A DNA stretch of 47,367 nt, from the NCBI RefSeq assembly GCF_016908315.1, contig NZ_JAFBDQ010000019.1, positions 1-47,367 on the forward strand. The letters are read 5' to 3'. A model generated the notes under the pieces. The model was given only the letters and a program-made list of their open reading frames with translations, was not told the origin of the DNA and did not search any database. Position numbers and translations under genes: made by a program. The DNA comes from Halanaerobacter jeridensis (GTDB lineage Bacteria > Bacillota > Halanaerobiia > Halobacteroidales > Halobacteroidaceae). Of the stretch, positions 14,730-25,153 are shown in pieces. Position 1 is the stretch's first letter; each line of letters begins with the position of its first letter.

Positions 14730-15830
14730 ATGGCAGGATTAATTATTTTATTAGCAATATTTTTTATTTTAGCTGTTGTATTATTGGTGACTTCAGTTAA
14801 AATTGTTAATCAATCAGAAACAATGGTGGTTGAAAGATTAGGAAAATTTGATCGTGTTTTGGATTCAGGATTGAATATTATTTATCCTATTATTGAAAAG
14901 CCACGGCGAATCAACTGGAAATATACTGAAGAACGAAATGGTCAAAAGATAGTAAGAAGAGCTAAACTTAAAGAAATTGATTTGCGGGAAACTGTATATG
15001 ATTTTCCTAAGCAAAGTGTAATTACCAAGGATAATGTAGGAATTGATATTAATGCGATGATTTATTTTCAAATCACTGATCCTAAAAAAGCAGTTTATGA
15101 GATCAATGACTTACCTAATGCTATTGAAAATTTAACGCAAACTACTTTAAGAAATGTAATTGGAGAAATGGAGTTGGATGAAACCCTTTCTTCTCGTGAT
15201 ACAATTAATAAAAAGCTGCGAAAGATCTTAGATGAAGCAACTGACAAGTGGGGAGTTAAGGTTAATCGAGTTGAGTTACAAGATATTATTCCTCCGCAAG
15301 ATATTAAGAATGCGATGGAAAAACAGATGCGGGCAGAAAGAGATAGACGGGCTTCTATTTTAAAAGCAGAAGGTCAGAAAAAGTCAGCTATTCTTAAAGC
15401 AGAAGGGGATCAAGAATCAGAGGTTAAGCGGGCTGAAGGTAAGAAAAAAGCTCAAATTTTGCGAGCAGAAGCAGAACAGCAAGAAAAAATTAAAGTTGCT
15501 GAAGGTGAAGCTAAGGCAATTAAACAAGTTTCGCAAGCTTTAGAAGGAATGAAAGGAGATCCAACGCAGTATTTAATTGCTACTAAGTATATTGATAAAT
15601 TAGATGAGATAACTAAAGGGAATAACTCTAAAGTTGTGTTCTTACCATATGAAGCTACTGGTGTTTTAGGTTCTTTAGGAGGGATTAAAGAAATGTTCTC
15701 TGAGTTTTCTGGTGGGCCAAATCCCAAGTTAAGTGGAGAAGAGTCTGATTCAGAGACTGAAATTGCTCCTGAAGTAAAAAAACAGTTAAAAGAAGAATAT
15801 GGTGATGAAATAGATAAATTGAACATTTAA
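14730..15830 (+). CDS. SPFH/Band 7 (stomatin-like, QmcA type) membrane protein
   Basis: A 366-residue protein with one N-terminal membrane helix (about 4-22) and a Band 7 domain (VVERLGKFDRVLDSGLN, about 31-47; TKDNVGIDINAMIYFQI; WGVKVNRVELQDI). A long charged coiled coil with repeated ILKAEG/ILRAEA units follows (about 205-265). The C-terminal tail is acidic. These proteins form oligomeric rings at the membrane and recruit proteases or NfeD partners. It has an AAAGGGG ribosome site inside the end of nfeD, so the pair is one operon. A strong terminator follows. Confidence 0.93.
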   Translation: MAGLIILLAIFFILAVVLLVTSVKIVNQSETMVVERLGKFDRVLDSGLNIIYPIIEKPRRINWKYTEERNGQKIVRRAKLKEIDLRETVYDFPKQSVITKDNVGIDINAMIYFQITDPKKAVYEINDLPNAIENLTQTTLRNVIGEMELDETLSSRDTINKKLRKILDEATDKWGVKVNRVELQDIIPPQDIKNAMEKQMRAERDRRASILKAEGQKKSAILKAEGDQESEVKRAEGKKKAQILRAEAEQQEKIKVAEGEAKAIKQVSQALEGMKGDPTQYLIATKYIDKLDEITKGNNSKVVFLPYEATGVLGSLGGIKEMFSEFSGGPNPKLSGEESDSETEIAPEVKKQLKEEYGDEIDKLNI

Positions 15831-15835
15831 ATTAA

Positions 15836-15868
15836 AATTGCTGCCTGTTAACAGGCAGCAATTTTTTT
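15836..15868. terminator. Bidirectional terminator
   Basis: Stem AAATTGCTGCCTG / CAGGCAGCAATTT with TTA-TA apex and T runs on both strands. It ends the nfeD-SPFH operon and also serves the chemoreceptor gene read from the opposite side. Confidence 0.88.
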
Positions 15869-15902
15869 AATGAGTAAATGAACATTAGCCTAATTTATTA
15901 TT

Positions 15903-17444
15903 CTATATTTTTATTTTAATATCTGCTCCGATAACTCCAACTACTTCTCCTTTGTTAAAAATGGGTACAGATACTGTAACACAGGGGCGATGAGTAATTG
16001 AAGAAACATAAACTTCAGATAGAAATTCCTCTCCGGTTATAGTAGTTTGAAACCAGTCTCTTACTTTAGCATTAGCTAATCCTGCTGGTGGATTAGAATA
16101 AATAAATTCACCATCTGTTTTATTAGTCCAAATTGCTTCAATAAACTCATGTTTGTTGATTAATTCATCTAATAGTTTTTGGTGAACTACAGAATCTAAA
16201 GAGTTAAATTGTTCATTATTTAATAATTTATCTTCTATAATTTTTTTGACTTCAGCCGCTTTTTCTTCTGCTTCGGCTTTAATTTCTTCTTCTGCAAATA
16301 AATCAGTATTATCTACTAGTTGTGAGAGGTTATTAACTGAATCATTTAATCTGCTGCCTAAGGTTTGAATACTTTCGATTTTATCTGTTTGTTGGTTGAC
16401 AGATTGATATACTTCTTCAACACTATTTATAGTTTCGTCTCTAATTTCATCTAAGTTAGAGACTTGATTGTGAATATCTGATATTAAGGAGAATTGTTCA
16501 GCAATCATTTGCTGCATCTTTTCTAAACTAGTTTCAATTTGATTAGCTTTTTCTACTCCTGTAGCAACTATTTCTACATTTTTATTAGTAATATCTGTTA
16601 CATCAGTAACTTTAGAACGAACATCTTTAATTAGTTCTTTTATTTGACCTACTGCTTGCTGTGAATCATCTGCTAATTCTCTGATTTCATCTGCTACTAC
16701 TGCAAAGCCTTGTCCTGCTCTTCTTCTTCCGGAACTATTATCATCAGTATTAGAAACTGCTCGAGCACTTTCAATAGCTGCATTTAAGGCTAATAGATTA
16801 GTTTGTTGAGATATATCATTAACGGTATTGATTATATCATTGATCTTTTTAGAACTGCTTTCTAATTCTTTAACATTAGCTACTGTATGGTCAGTGCTAG
16901 ATTGAATGTCATTGATTGTTTGAACTATTTCCATAATATTGCTTTGACTGTTATTAATGATTTCTTTAGAAGTATTACTTAATTTTTTAACTTGGTCAAC
17001 TTTTTCAACTAAGTCATCTATAATTTGTTGATTTTTTTCATTTAAACTTCTCATTGTTGTAGTTTCAGTCAATAATTCTTGGGCAAAAGCAGTACTTTCA
17101 TTTACTGTTAATTGCACTTGTTCTGAAATAGAAGATACTTGAGAAGAAGCAACTTGAATTTCAAAAGTTAAATTAACAACTTGCTTTTTGACTTGCTGAA
17201 TATATTTGGCAAATAATTTGAATTGTCCAAAAAAATTGTTAGGGTTAATAGAAGTATCATATTTGCCATTACTAATTTTTTTAGTTTTATTAAGCAAATT
17301 TTGGATTGACCGATGATTAAAATAATAAATACTTAGAGTAAAAATAATATAAAGTGAAATTCTTAACCATTGATTAGCAATTACGTTTAGCTCAAAATAG
17401 ATTAATGAACTGACAATTAATAATAAGTAAGTTATTAGTAACAT
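15903..17444 (-). CDS. Methyl-accepting chemotaxis protein with C-terminal PDC/Cache-like sensor
   Basis: A 513-residue chemoreceptor. Two hydrophobic segments (about 2-18 and 26-42) are joined by a very short outside loop, so there is no extracellular sensor. The signalling domain carries the conserved tip QTNLLALNAAIESARA and GQGFAVVADEIRELAD (about 215-265), interrupted by the insert SNTDDNSSGRR. After it, the C-terminal 120 residues (SVVHQKLLDELI ... ANAKVRDWFQTTI ... RPCVTVSVPIFNKGEVVGVIGADI) resemble a single Cache/PDC domain, normally outside the cell. Here topology places it in the cytoplasm. GGAGGG precedes the ATG. It probably reports an internal metabolite or redox signal, which is inference. 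Confidence 0.92.
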   Translation of the reverse strand: MLLITYLLLIVSSLIYFELNVIANQWLRISLYIIFTLSIYYFNHRSIQNLLNKTKKISNGKYDTSINPNNFFGQFKLFAKYIQQVKKQVVNLTFEIQVASSQVSSISEQVQLTVNESTAFAQELLTETTTMRSLNEKNQQIIDDLVEKVDQVKKLSNTSKEIINNSQSNIMEIVQTINDIQSSTDHTVANVKELESSSKKINDIINTVNDISQQTNLLALNAAIESARAVSNTDDNSSGRRRAGQGFAVVADEIRELADDSQQAVGQIKELIKDVRSKVTDVTDITNKNVEIVATGVEKANQIETSLEKMQQMIAEQFSLISDIHNQVSNLDEIRDETINSVEEVYQSVNQQTDKIESIQTLGSRLNDSVNNLSQLVDNTDLFAEEEIKAEAEEKAAEVKKIIEDKLLNNEQFNSLDSVVHQKLLDELINKHEFIEAIWTNKTDGEFIYSNPPAGLANAKVRDWFQTTITGEEFLSEVYVSSITHRPCVTVSVPIFNKGEVVGVIGADIKIKI

Positions 17445-17751
17445 TATTAATCCCTCCAGGACTTAGAATGTTTATTTATTTCATGTAAAGTAAATGTTAA
17501 CTATATATCAAATATATCATACTATTAGGATTTAAACAAGTGTAATTGCCTTGTTTGATAGAAAAAAATAAAAAAACCTAACATTTAAATGACATATAGA
17601 TGATTTGAACTTTATTTTCAATTTATTATTTCCTGAATATGGTTTGAATTTAAGGTGTTCTGTGGTATAATCAAAATGTGTTTATCGTAAAAATTAAATT
17701 AAAAAATATTAATTATTACTAAGGTGAGTAGAGTATTGAGGAGGAGATAAT
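17445..17751. other. Divergent intergenic region between the chemoreceptor and nfnA
   Basis: About 300 AT-rich bases holding the two divergent 5' regions. A hairpin-like pair AAACAAG / CTTGTTT lies around 17533-17555. A clear forward promoter is listed separately. No reading frame or known RNA was recognised, and I could not pick a convincing reverse promoter for the chemoreceptor. Confidence 0.5.
17644..17671 (+). promoter_or_regulatory. Promoter of nfnAB
   Basis: TTGAAT (17644-17649), a 16-base spacer, then a perfect TATAAT (17666-17671), about 80 bases before the GTG start of nfnA. Confidence 0.65.
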
Positions 17752-18600
17752 GTGTACGAGATTGTTGAAAAAAACAAATTAGCACCAGAAATTTTTCATT
17801 TTGAAGTTAAAGCACCAGAAATAGCTGCTAAAGCGCAAGCAGGTCACTTTTTAATTTTGCGAGCAGTAGAAAAAGCTGAGAGAATACCTTTAACTATTGC
17901 TGACTATGATAGAGAACAGGGTACGATTGATATTGTAGTGCAAGAGGTAGGTTATAGTAGTCAACAGATTTGTGATTTTGAAGAAGGAGAAGCGTTTTTA
18001 GATGTTGTTGCCCCGTTAGGGAATCCGATTGAAACTGAAGATTATGATCGAGTAATTTGTGTGGCAGGTGGATTAGGAGCTGCTCCTTTATATCCTAAAG
18101 TAAAATCTTTAGTAGATCATGGAGCAGAGGTAACTACTATTTTAGGAGCCCAAAGGGCAGAAAAGTTGATTTGGGAAGATAGATTTGCAGATTTAAGTGA
18201 AGACTTATATATAGCAACTGATGATGGTTCACGAGGGACTGAAGGATTTGTAACAAATGTATTAGAAGAGTTATTATCTGAAGATAACGATTATGATGCA
18301 GTAATTGCTATTGGGCCAATGATTATGATGCAGGCAGTATCAGATTTAACTGCAGAATATGACTTGAAAACGATAGTTAGTTTAAATACATTAATGGTTG
18401 ATGGCACAGGAATGTGCGGTGGATGCCGAGTTACTGTAGGAGAAGAAACCAAATTTGCATGTGTTGATGGTCCTGCTTTTGATGGTCATGAAGTGGACTT
18501 TGAAGAACAGAGACGTCGTAAGAAATTTTATGAAGAACACGAAGAAGAAATAGAGGAACATCATGTTGGAGGTGAAGGCTGTCGTGTCCAAGCAAAGTAG
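17752..18600 (+). CDS. nfnA: NADH-dependent reduced ferredoxin:NADP+ oxidoreductase, small subunit (NfnA)
   Basis: Small subunit of the electron-bifurcating transhydrogenase that links NADH, NADPH and ferredoxin. The 282-residue protein belongs to the dihydroorotate-dehydrogenase-electron-transfer family. It has an FAD-binding front (ERIPLTIADYD), a nucleotide motif VAGGLGAAPLYP and a [2Fe-2S] site GTGMCGGCRVTVGEETKFAC (Cys222, Cys225, Cys237). A His/Glu-rich tail ends in GGEGCRVQAK. It starts with GTG after GAGGAGGAG. It overlaps nfnB by 17 bases. It could also be named SudB, but the overlap with a GltD-like partner fits Nfn in a fermenter. Confidence 0.92.
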   Translation: MYEIVEKNKLAPEIFHFEVKAPEIAAKAQAGHFLILRAVEKAERIPLTIADYDREQGTIDIVVQEVGYSSQQICDFEEGEAFLDVVAPLGNPIETEDYDRVICVAGGLGAAPLYPKVKSLVDHGAEVTTILGAQRAEKLIWEDRFADLSEDLYIATDDGSRGTEGFVTNVLEELLSEDNDYDAVIAIGPMIMMQAVSDLTAEYDLKTIVSLNTLMVDGTGMCGGCRVTVGEETKFACVDGPAFDGHEVDFEEQRRRKKFYEEHEEEIEEHHVGGEGCRVQAK

Positions 18601-19966
18601 AACTGAGATGGAAGAATTAGACCCTAGAGTAAGAGTTAATAATTTTGCAGAAGTTGCCCAGGGTTATACTCCTGAACAAGCAGTTAAAGAGGCTAAAAGA
18701 TGTTTGCAGTGTGCAGACCCTAAGTGTATGGAAGGTTGTCCGGTGCAAATTGATATTCCAGATTTTATTGAATTGATTGCTGAAGAAAAATTTGATGCGG
18801 CGGCAGAGAAAATAAAAGAAAAAAATAATTTGCCAGCAATTTGTGGACGGGTTTGTCCCCAAGAAGACCAATGTGAGTTGAAATGTGTCTTAGAGTCAAC
18901 AGGAGAGCCAATAGCTATTGGTCGCTTAGAGAGATTTGCAGCTAATTATGGAGAGGATGAAGTTACTAAGCCGGTGCAAGACAAAGGAAAGGTAGCAGTT
19001 GTGGGAGCAGGACCAGCTGGTTTAACTGCTGCAGCTGATTTAGCTAAAATGGGTTATAAAGTAACTGTGTTTGAATCTTTTCATGAAGCAGGTGGAGTAT
19101 TGAAGTATGGTATTCCAGAGTTTCGATTGCCTAAAGAAGTTGTACAGGAAGAGATTGATCAGATAAAAAAATTAGGAGTCGAAATTCAGTTAAACAAAGT
19201 GGTTGGAAAAATTAAGAGTGTTGATGAATTAATGGAACAAGAAGGTTATCAGGCTGTCTTTGTTGGTACAGGAGCTGGCTTACCTAAGTTTTTAGGTTTA
19301 GAGGGTGAAAATTTAAATGGAGTTTATTCAGCCAATGAATTTTTAACTCGAGTTAATTTAATGAAGGCCTATAAATTTCCTGAATATAAAACTCCAGTTT
19401 ATGTAGGAAATAAAGTAGCAGTAATTGGTGGAGGAAATGTAGCTATGGATGCTGCGCGAACTGCTCTTCGTTTAGGAGCGGAAGAGTCAATGATTGTTTA
19501 CCGTCGTTCACGTGAACAAATGCCGGCTCGAGAAGAAGAAATTGAACATGCTGAAGAAGAGGGAATTCAATTTCAATTATTGCGAAATCCAACTAAAATA
19601 TTAGGGAATGAAGATGGTTTTGTAACTGGCTTAGAATGTATTAAGATGGAATTGGGCGAACCAGATGATTCAGGAAGAAGACGTCCAATTGCAATTGAAG
19701 GGTCTGAATTTGAGATGGATGCTGATATGGTAATTATGGCTATTGGTCAGAATCCCAATCCAATTTTATTAGATGATTCACCAGAAATAGAAACAACTGA
19801 TTGGGGAACTATTAAGACTGATGAAGTAGGACAGACCACTAAAGAAGGTGTTTTTGCTGGGGGAGATATTGTTACTGGAGCAGCAACTGTAATTGAAGCA
19901 ATGGGTGCTGGCAAAGATGCTGCAGAAGCTATAGATGAATATATTCAAAGTAAAGATGATAATTAA
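18584..19966 (+). CDS. nfnB: NADH-dependent reduced ferredoxin:NADP+ oxidoreductase, large subunit (NfnB, GltD-like)
   Basis: A 460-residue GltD-like flavoprotein. The N-terminal iron-sulfur region contains CLQCADPKCMEGCPV and ICGRVCPQEDQCE. The FAD site VVGAGPAGLTAA lies near residues 140-151, the NADPH site VIGGGNVAMDAAR in the middle and GDIVTGAATVIEAMGAG at the end. The GTG at 18584 is chosen because GGAGGTG (18568-18574) is 9 bases upstream and the family begins MSK.R..M.E.DP; the ATG at 18563 has a weaker ribosome site. Overlap with nfnA implies coupled translation. The pair bifurcates electrons from two NADPH to NAD+ and ferredoxin, or the reverse. Confidence 0.93.
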   Translation: MSKQSRTEMEELDPRVRVNNFAEVAQGYTPEQAVKEAKRCLQCADPKCMEGCPVQIDIPDFIELIAEEKFDAAAEKIKEKNNLPAICGRVCPQEDQCELKCVLESTGEPIAIGRLERFAANYGEDEVTKPVQDKGKVAVVGAGPAGLTAAADLAKMGYKVTVFESFHEAGGVLKYGIPEFRLPKEVVQEEIDQIKKLGVEIQLNKVVGKIKSVDELMEQEGYQAVFVGTGAGLPKFLGLEGENLNGVYSANEFLTRVNLMKAYKFPEYKTPVYVGNKVAVIGGGNVAMDAARTALRLGAEESMIVYRRSREQMPAREEEIEHAEEEGIQFQLLRNPTKILGNEDGFVTGLECIKMELGEPDDSGRRRPIAIEGSEFEMDADMVIMAIGQNPNPILLDDSPEIETTDWGTIKTDEVGQTTKEGVFAGGDIVTGAATVIEAMGAGKDAAEAIDEYIQSKDDN

Positions 19967-20054
19967 TTTAATAAATAAAAATTAAAACAAGGTATTTAAA
20001 ATTTCATATAGAAATATATTTGGTGGAAAGTTTAAATAATCTAAAATCACATGA

Positions 20055-21407
<1,353 letters not shown>

Positions 21408-21437
21408 ATAGATTTTTAACTAACTTAATTAACCTTT

Positions 21438-21479
21438 AAAACCCTGAGTGTCCACTTTAATGTGGGACTCAGGGTTTTA
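21438..21479. terminator. Bidirectional terminator between gdhA and the disulfide oxidoreductase
   Basis: Long stem AAAACCCTGAGTGTCCAC / GTGGGACTCAGGGTTTT with one small irregularity and T runs on both sides. It serves the two convergent transcripts. Confidence 0.88.
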
Positions 21480-21501
21480 TTAATTTGAATTGGATTGAGA
21501 A

Positions 21502-22143
21502 TTATAAATTTTTAATTGCATTTAAAAATTCTTCCGGTGGTTGAGCTCCAACTAATTCTTCTGTTTCATTAACTATTGTTTTAGGTACTCCACTAACATC
21601 ATATTTAACTGCTAGGTGGTTGAAAATAGAGCTATCAAGCATATCAGCAGTGATATTATCATTTTCATAGGCTAATTGTTGTGTTGCTTCTACAGCTTTA
21701 GGACAATAAGGACATTGTAAAGTTACAAATACTTGGAAATGAACATCTTTTTCTACTTTGGCGGCAGTATCTTTAATTTCATCATCTAATTCAGATTCTC
21801 CCCCGGAAACTAGCTTTAGTGCATTGACGAAAGAATTAATTTCATAACCGGCTGGAATACCAAAAAAGCGAAGACCAGAATATTTTTTCTCCTTGTCTAA
21901 TAATACAGCTGCAGGTATTTTATCAACATTATATTCTTCTGCTTTATCGCTATCTTCTTTCAAATCATAAATTTCTAAATTGATTTTATTAGATAGTTTA
22001 GAGAATTCTTCTAAAAACTGGCGAGCAGTTTGGCAGCTTTCACATTCAAATTCTTGGGTAAAAAAAGCAAGATTAACTTCATTTTCAAGAACAGTTAGTT
22101 GTTCTTCCAATTGTTCTGCTACTTCATCATCAATTAATGGCAT
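21502..22143 (-). CDS. Protein disulfide oxidoreductase with two thioredoxin folds
   Basis: A 213-residue protein made of two thioredoxin units. The first has C34-E-S-C37 (ECESCQTARQF) and the second C144-P-Y-C147 (LQCPYCPKAVEA). Each is followed by a cis-Pro motif (DKIPAAVLL and SGVPKTIVN). This is the architecture of archaeal PDO and the AhpF-like N-terminal domain. It has no signal peptide and acts in the cytoplasm. Its gene follows trxB by 23 bases, so TrxB is the likely NADPH-driven reductase for it. The first active site CESC is unusual compared with CGPC of thioredoxin. Confidence 0.88.
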   Translation of the reverse strand: MPLIDDEVAEQLEEQLTVLENEVNLAFFTQEFECESCQTARQFLEEFSKLSNKINLEIYDLKEDSDKAEEYNVDKIPAAVLLDKEKKYSGLRFFGIPAGYEINSFVNALKLVSGGESELDDEIKDTAAKVEKDVHFQVFVTLQCPYCPKAVEATQQLAYENDNITADMLDSSIFNHLAVKYDVSGVPKTIVNETEELVGAQPPEEFLNAIKNL

Positions 22144-22166
22144 AATAGGCCTCCTTTTAGATATGG

Positions 22167-23153
22167 TTAAGATTTTAAGACATAATCGCAGGCAGATAAG
22201 GCTGCTTTAGCTCCCTCGCCGCTAGCAATAATAATCTGTTTAAATGGTACATTAGTAATATCACCAGCAGCAAAAATACCTTCTTTGTTAGTACGACATT
22301 TACAATCAACCATTATTTCATTGTAATCATTTAATTGCAGGACTCCTTCGACAAAGCTTGTATTAGGAATCCAGCCTATCTCAATAAAGATGCCATCAGC
22401 AGCAATATCTTGTTTATTATTCTGTTGAGTATCTTGAACCACTATGTTTTCTACTTTATTTTCTCCTTCAATTTCGGCTACTTCAGATTCATATAGGATA
22501 TTTACATTATCATATTCTTCTAGTCTTTCAATTAAGATTTCATCAGCAGTTAAATGATCTAATAGCTGAACAATGGTTACTTCTTTAGCTATTTTGGCTA
22601 AATCAATTGCTGCTTCTATAGCTGAATTTCCTCCTCCGACAATAACCACTTCTTTATCAGCGTAGAGCGGAGCATCACAAATTGCACAGTAAGCAACGCC
22701 CTTACCAGTTAATCTTTCTTCTCCTGGACAGTTAATTTTGCGGGATGATTTTCCAGCAGCAACAATAATGGATTTAGCTTGATAAGTTGTTCCATCTTCT
22801 AATGTAACTTGATTGATCTGGTCATCAGTAATAGATTTAACTCTTTTGCCTTCTTGATAAGCAATTTCAAATTGTTTAACTTGATCTTCAAATTTATCAA
22901 CTAATTCTTCACCTTCGACATACATATATCCCATATAATTTTCAATTTCTGTAGTAGAAGTGACTTGGCCGCCAATTTCATCTGTGATTAAAGCAGTACT
23001 AACTCCTTTGCGCATACAATATACTGCAGCAGTTAATCCCGCTGGGCCACCACCAATAATTAATACATCATAGGTCATTTCAGGATCTAAATCAACAGTT
23101 TTATATTCAGTTTCTTCATCTTGTGATGGTTTAAGATTAAAATCTAACCCCAT
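22167..23153 (-). CDS. trxB: Thioredoxin-disulfide reductase
   Basis: FAD/NADPH flavoprotein of 328 residues. FAD site DVLIIGGGPAGLTAA (about 29-43), redox-active pair C156-A-I-C159 (GVAYCAICDAPLY), NADPH site EVVIVGGGNSAIEAA and the C-terminal FAD motif GIFAAGDIT are all present. The first 27 residues form an acidic extension ahead of the FAD domain that is longer than in typical TrxB. GGAGG lies before the ATG. It is the promoter-proximal gene of a two-gene operon with the two-domain disulfide oxidoreductase, which is its probable electron acceptor. Confidence 0.95.
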   Translation of the reverse strand: MGLDFNLKPSQDEETEYKTVDLDPEMTYDVLIIGGGPAGLTAAVYCMRKGVSTALITDEIGGQVTSTTEIENYMGYMYVEGEELVDKFEDQVKQFEIAYQEGKRVKSITDDQINQVTLEDGTTYQAKSIIVAAGKSSRKINCPGEERLTGKGVAYCAICDAPLYADKEVVIVGGGNSAIEAAIDLAKIAKEVTIVQLLDHLTADEILIERLEEYDNVNILYESEVAEIEGENKVENIVVQDTQQNNKQDIAADGIFIEIGWIPNTSFVEGVLQLNDYNEIMVDCKCRTNKEGIFAAGDITNVPFKQIIIASGEGAKAALSACDYVLKS

Positions 23154-23421
23154 AAAACCTGCCTCCTTTCTTTAATATATTTTATAAAAATTAACTATCT
23201 TATTTAATTATTTCTTTTTATCAATAATCTTTCCTGCAAAAAAATCTTTTTTTGCTATAATAATATTATTTTCAACAAAATATTTATGAATTTAATTTAA
23301 AAATCAATCATTATCTGATATGATAATATTAACTCTAGTTTTTATAATTTGATGATAATTTATAAGTCAATGTTGAAAAAAATCAATTTGTAAAGTTAGA
23401 GTTTTGAGAGAGGTGTTAAAA

Positions 23422-24705
23422 ATGACTGATGAAACAGATAGGTTAGAGATATCTCTGTTTGATTTAATTTTAAGTATTTCTCATAATTTAGATTTAATCT
23501 ATCAAGATTTAGAATGGCATCATGAGAAGGTTGCTTATATAACTTATGAAATTGTATCTGAATTAAATTATACAGAGCAAGAAAAAAAGACACTAATTAT
23601 GGCTGCAGCATTACATGATATTGGCATCCTTAATTTAGAGCATAAGAAAATAGATGTGATTGAAGAAGTAGAATTAAATGGTGAAGAAAAAATAGTCGAG
23701 CATGCTAAAGTAGGAGCAGTTTTAATAAATAAATTTCAAGAATTGTTTGGGTTTGAAGGAATGGAAAATTTAGTTCAATATCATCATGCTCATTGGGATA
23801 ATGGAGAAAGTAACACATATCAGGGACGAAAAGATCGCTTTGGTAGCCATATCTTACATTTGGCTGATAGAGTAGCAATTTTAACTAAAGGTGATAATTA
23901 TGTTTTAAATCAGAAAGACGAGATTATGAATAAAATTAAGAGTAACTCAGGGTCTATTTTTGCTCCTAGGTTAGTTGAAATATTAGAAAGATTTGCAGAA
24001 AGAGAAAGTTTTTGGTTAACTTTAGATACTCCAAAAATTATTGAAAAGAAGTTAAAAAAGAATAGAAAAGTTGATCTAAATGTGAAATTAGATATAGAAC
24101 AGTTATTAGAAGTTAGTAAGTTTTTTAGTCAAATTATCGATCTGCGTAGTCGGTTTACTTTTGTTCATTCGCAAGGAGTTGCAGCAGTATCTAGTAAATT
24201 AGCTGAGAAATTATCTTGGTCAGAGAGGGAAGTTAAAAAAATTAAAATTGCAGGGTATTTACATGATTTAGGGAAATTAACTACTCCAAAAGAAATCTTG
24301 GATAAGCCTGGGAAGTTAACTGCAGAGGAATATAAAATTATCCAAAGTCATACTTTTCATACTTATCATTCTTTAGATATGTTAGGTTTAACTGAAATTA
24401 GAAATTGGGCAGCTTTTCATCATGAGCGACTTGATGGGACTGGATATCCATTTAAAATAGGGGAATTATCAACGGGAAGCAGAATTATGGCTGTGGCAGA
24501 TGTATTTACTGCTATTACTGAAAATCGGCCTTATCGTTCGGGGATGAAGAAAAAGAAAGCAATTTCGGTCTTAGAATCAATGGCTGCAGATGATAAATTA
24601 GATCGAGAATTAGTTAATATAGTTGTTAATAATTATCAAGAATTTAACAGCTTGCGCGATGATATTCAGATTAAACATTCTACTGAAGATAAATTTATTG
24701 TGTAA
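23422..24705 (+). CDS. Tandem HD / HD-GYP domain phosphohydrolase
   Basis: A 427-residue soluble protein with two HD domains. The N-terminal one has H..VAYITYEI, ALHDIG, YHHAHWDNG and HLADRVA. The C-terminal one is a full HD-GYP domain with LHDLGK, SHTFHTYH, HHERLDGTGYP and VADVFTAITENRPYR. HD-GYP enzymes hydrolyse cyclic di-GMP; the first domain has lost the GYP part. No receiver or membrane domain is present. The ATG at 23422, preceded by GAGAGAGGTG, is preferred to the TTG at 23404. The next gene codes for a YjfB motility protein, which fits a cyclic di-GMP/motility setting, though the link is inference. Confidence 0.9.
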   Translation: MTDETDRLEISLFDLILSISHNLDLIYQDLEWHHEKVAYITYEIVSELNYTEQEKKTLIMAAALHDIGILNLEHKKIDVIEEVELNGEEKIVEHAKVGAVLINKFQELFGFEGMENLVQYHHAHWDNGESNTYQGRKDRFGSHILHLADRVAILTKGDNYVLNQKDEIMNKIKSNSGSIFAPRLVEILERFAERESFWLTLDTPKIIEKKLKKNRKVDLNVKLDIEQLLEVSKFFSQIIDLRSRFTFVHSQGVAAVSSKLAEKLSWSEREVKKIKIAGYLHDLGKLTTPKEILDKPGKLTAEEYKIIQSHTFHTYHSLDMLGLTEIRNWAAFHHERLDGTGYPFKIGELSTGSRIMAVADVFTAITENRPYRSGMKKKKAISVLESMAADDKLDRELVNIVVNNYQEFNSLRDDIQIKHSTEDKFIV

Positions 24706-24833
24706 ATTAAAGATAAAAATACGGATAAAAGTAGAAATATCCCGAAAAATATATTATAATATAAACAAGTGCTTAAATGATTGATTTTTTTGAATTCGGA
24801 TTGTAGTTAAATACTTATGAAGGAGGAGATATT

Positions 24834-25028
24834 ATGGATGCAGCTGCTACTTCCTCAGCCATGAAACATCAAGAAACATTGTATCAAGCAAATTTGAAAG
24901 TGGCCAATATGGCTAAAGGTCAAATGGAACAAACAGGAAAGGATATAATGAAACTGTTAGATTCTACTAAAGTAAATCAAGCTAATCATCCTTATAAGGG
25001 ACAGAATGTTGATGTAAGTGTTTATTAA
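24834..25028 (+). CDS. YjfB family putative motility protein
   Basis: A 64-residue protein of the YjfB type. It starts MDAAATSSAMKHQ, continues LYQANLKVANMAKGQMEQTGKDIMKLL, and ends in a short polar tail. The family is common in flagellated Firmicutes and linked to motility, with unknown mechanism. A strong GGAGGAG ribosome site precedes the ATG and a strong terminator follows, so it is a monocistronic, probably well-expressed gene. There are no other flagellar genes in the window. Confidence 0.85.
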   Translation: MDAAATSSAMKHQETLYQANLKVANMAKGQMEQTGKDIMKLLDSTKVNQANHPYKGQNVDVSVY

Positions 25029-25050
25029 ACTAAATAGAATGTAAAGGTTA

Positions 25051-25087
25051 AAAAAAGTCATCCTGATAGGGATGACTTTTTTTATTT
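25051..25087 (+). terminator. Terminator after yjfB
   Basis: Stem AAAAAAGTCATCC / GGATGACTTTTTTT with loop TGATAG, followed by more T. Strong intrinsic terminator. Confidence 0.92.
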
Positions 25088-25153
25088 TTTTGTATATATT
25101 TTTTCGAATAATTAATAATAAGTAATGATAGAGCAAAGAAAGGGGTTGAAGAA

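Noticed and set aside
24720-24770. Sigma-D (flagellar) promoter before yjfB (TAAA ... CCCGAAAA)
   Set aside because: The spacing is about 11 bases instead of about 15 and the -10 is imperfect, so the match was not convincing.
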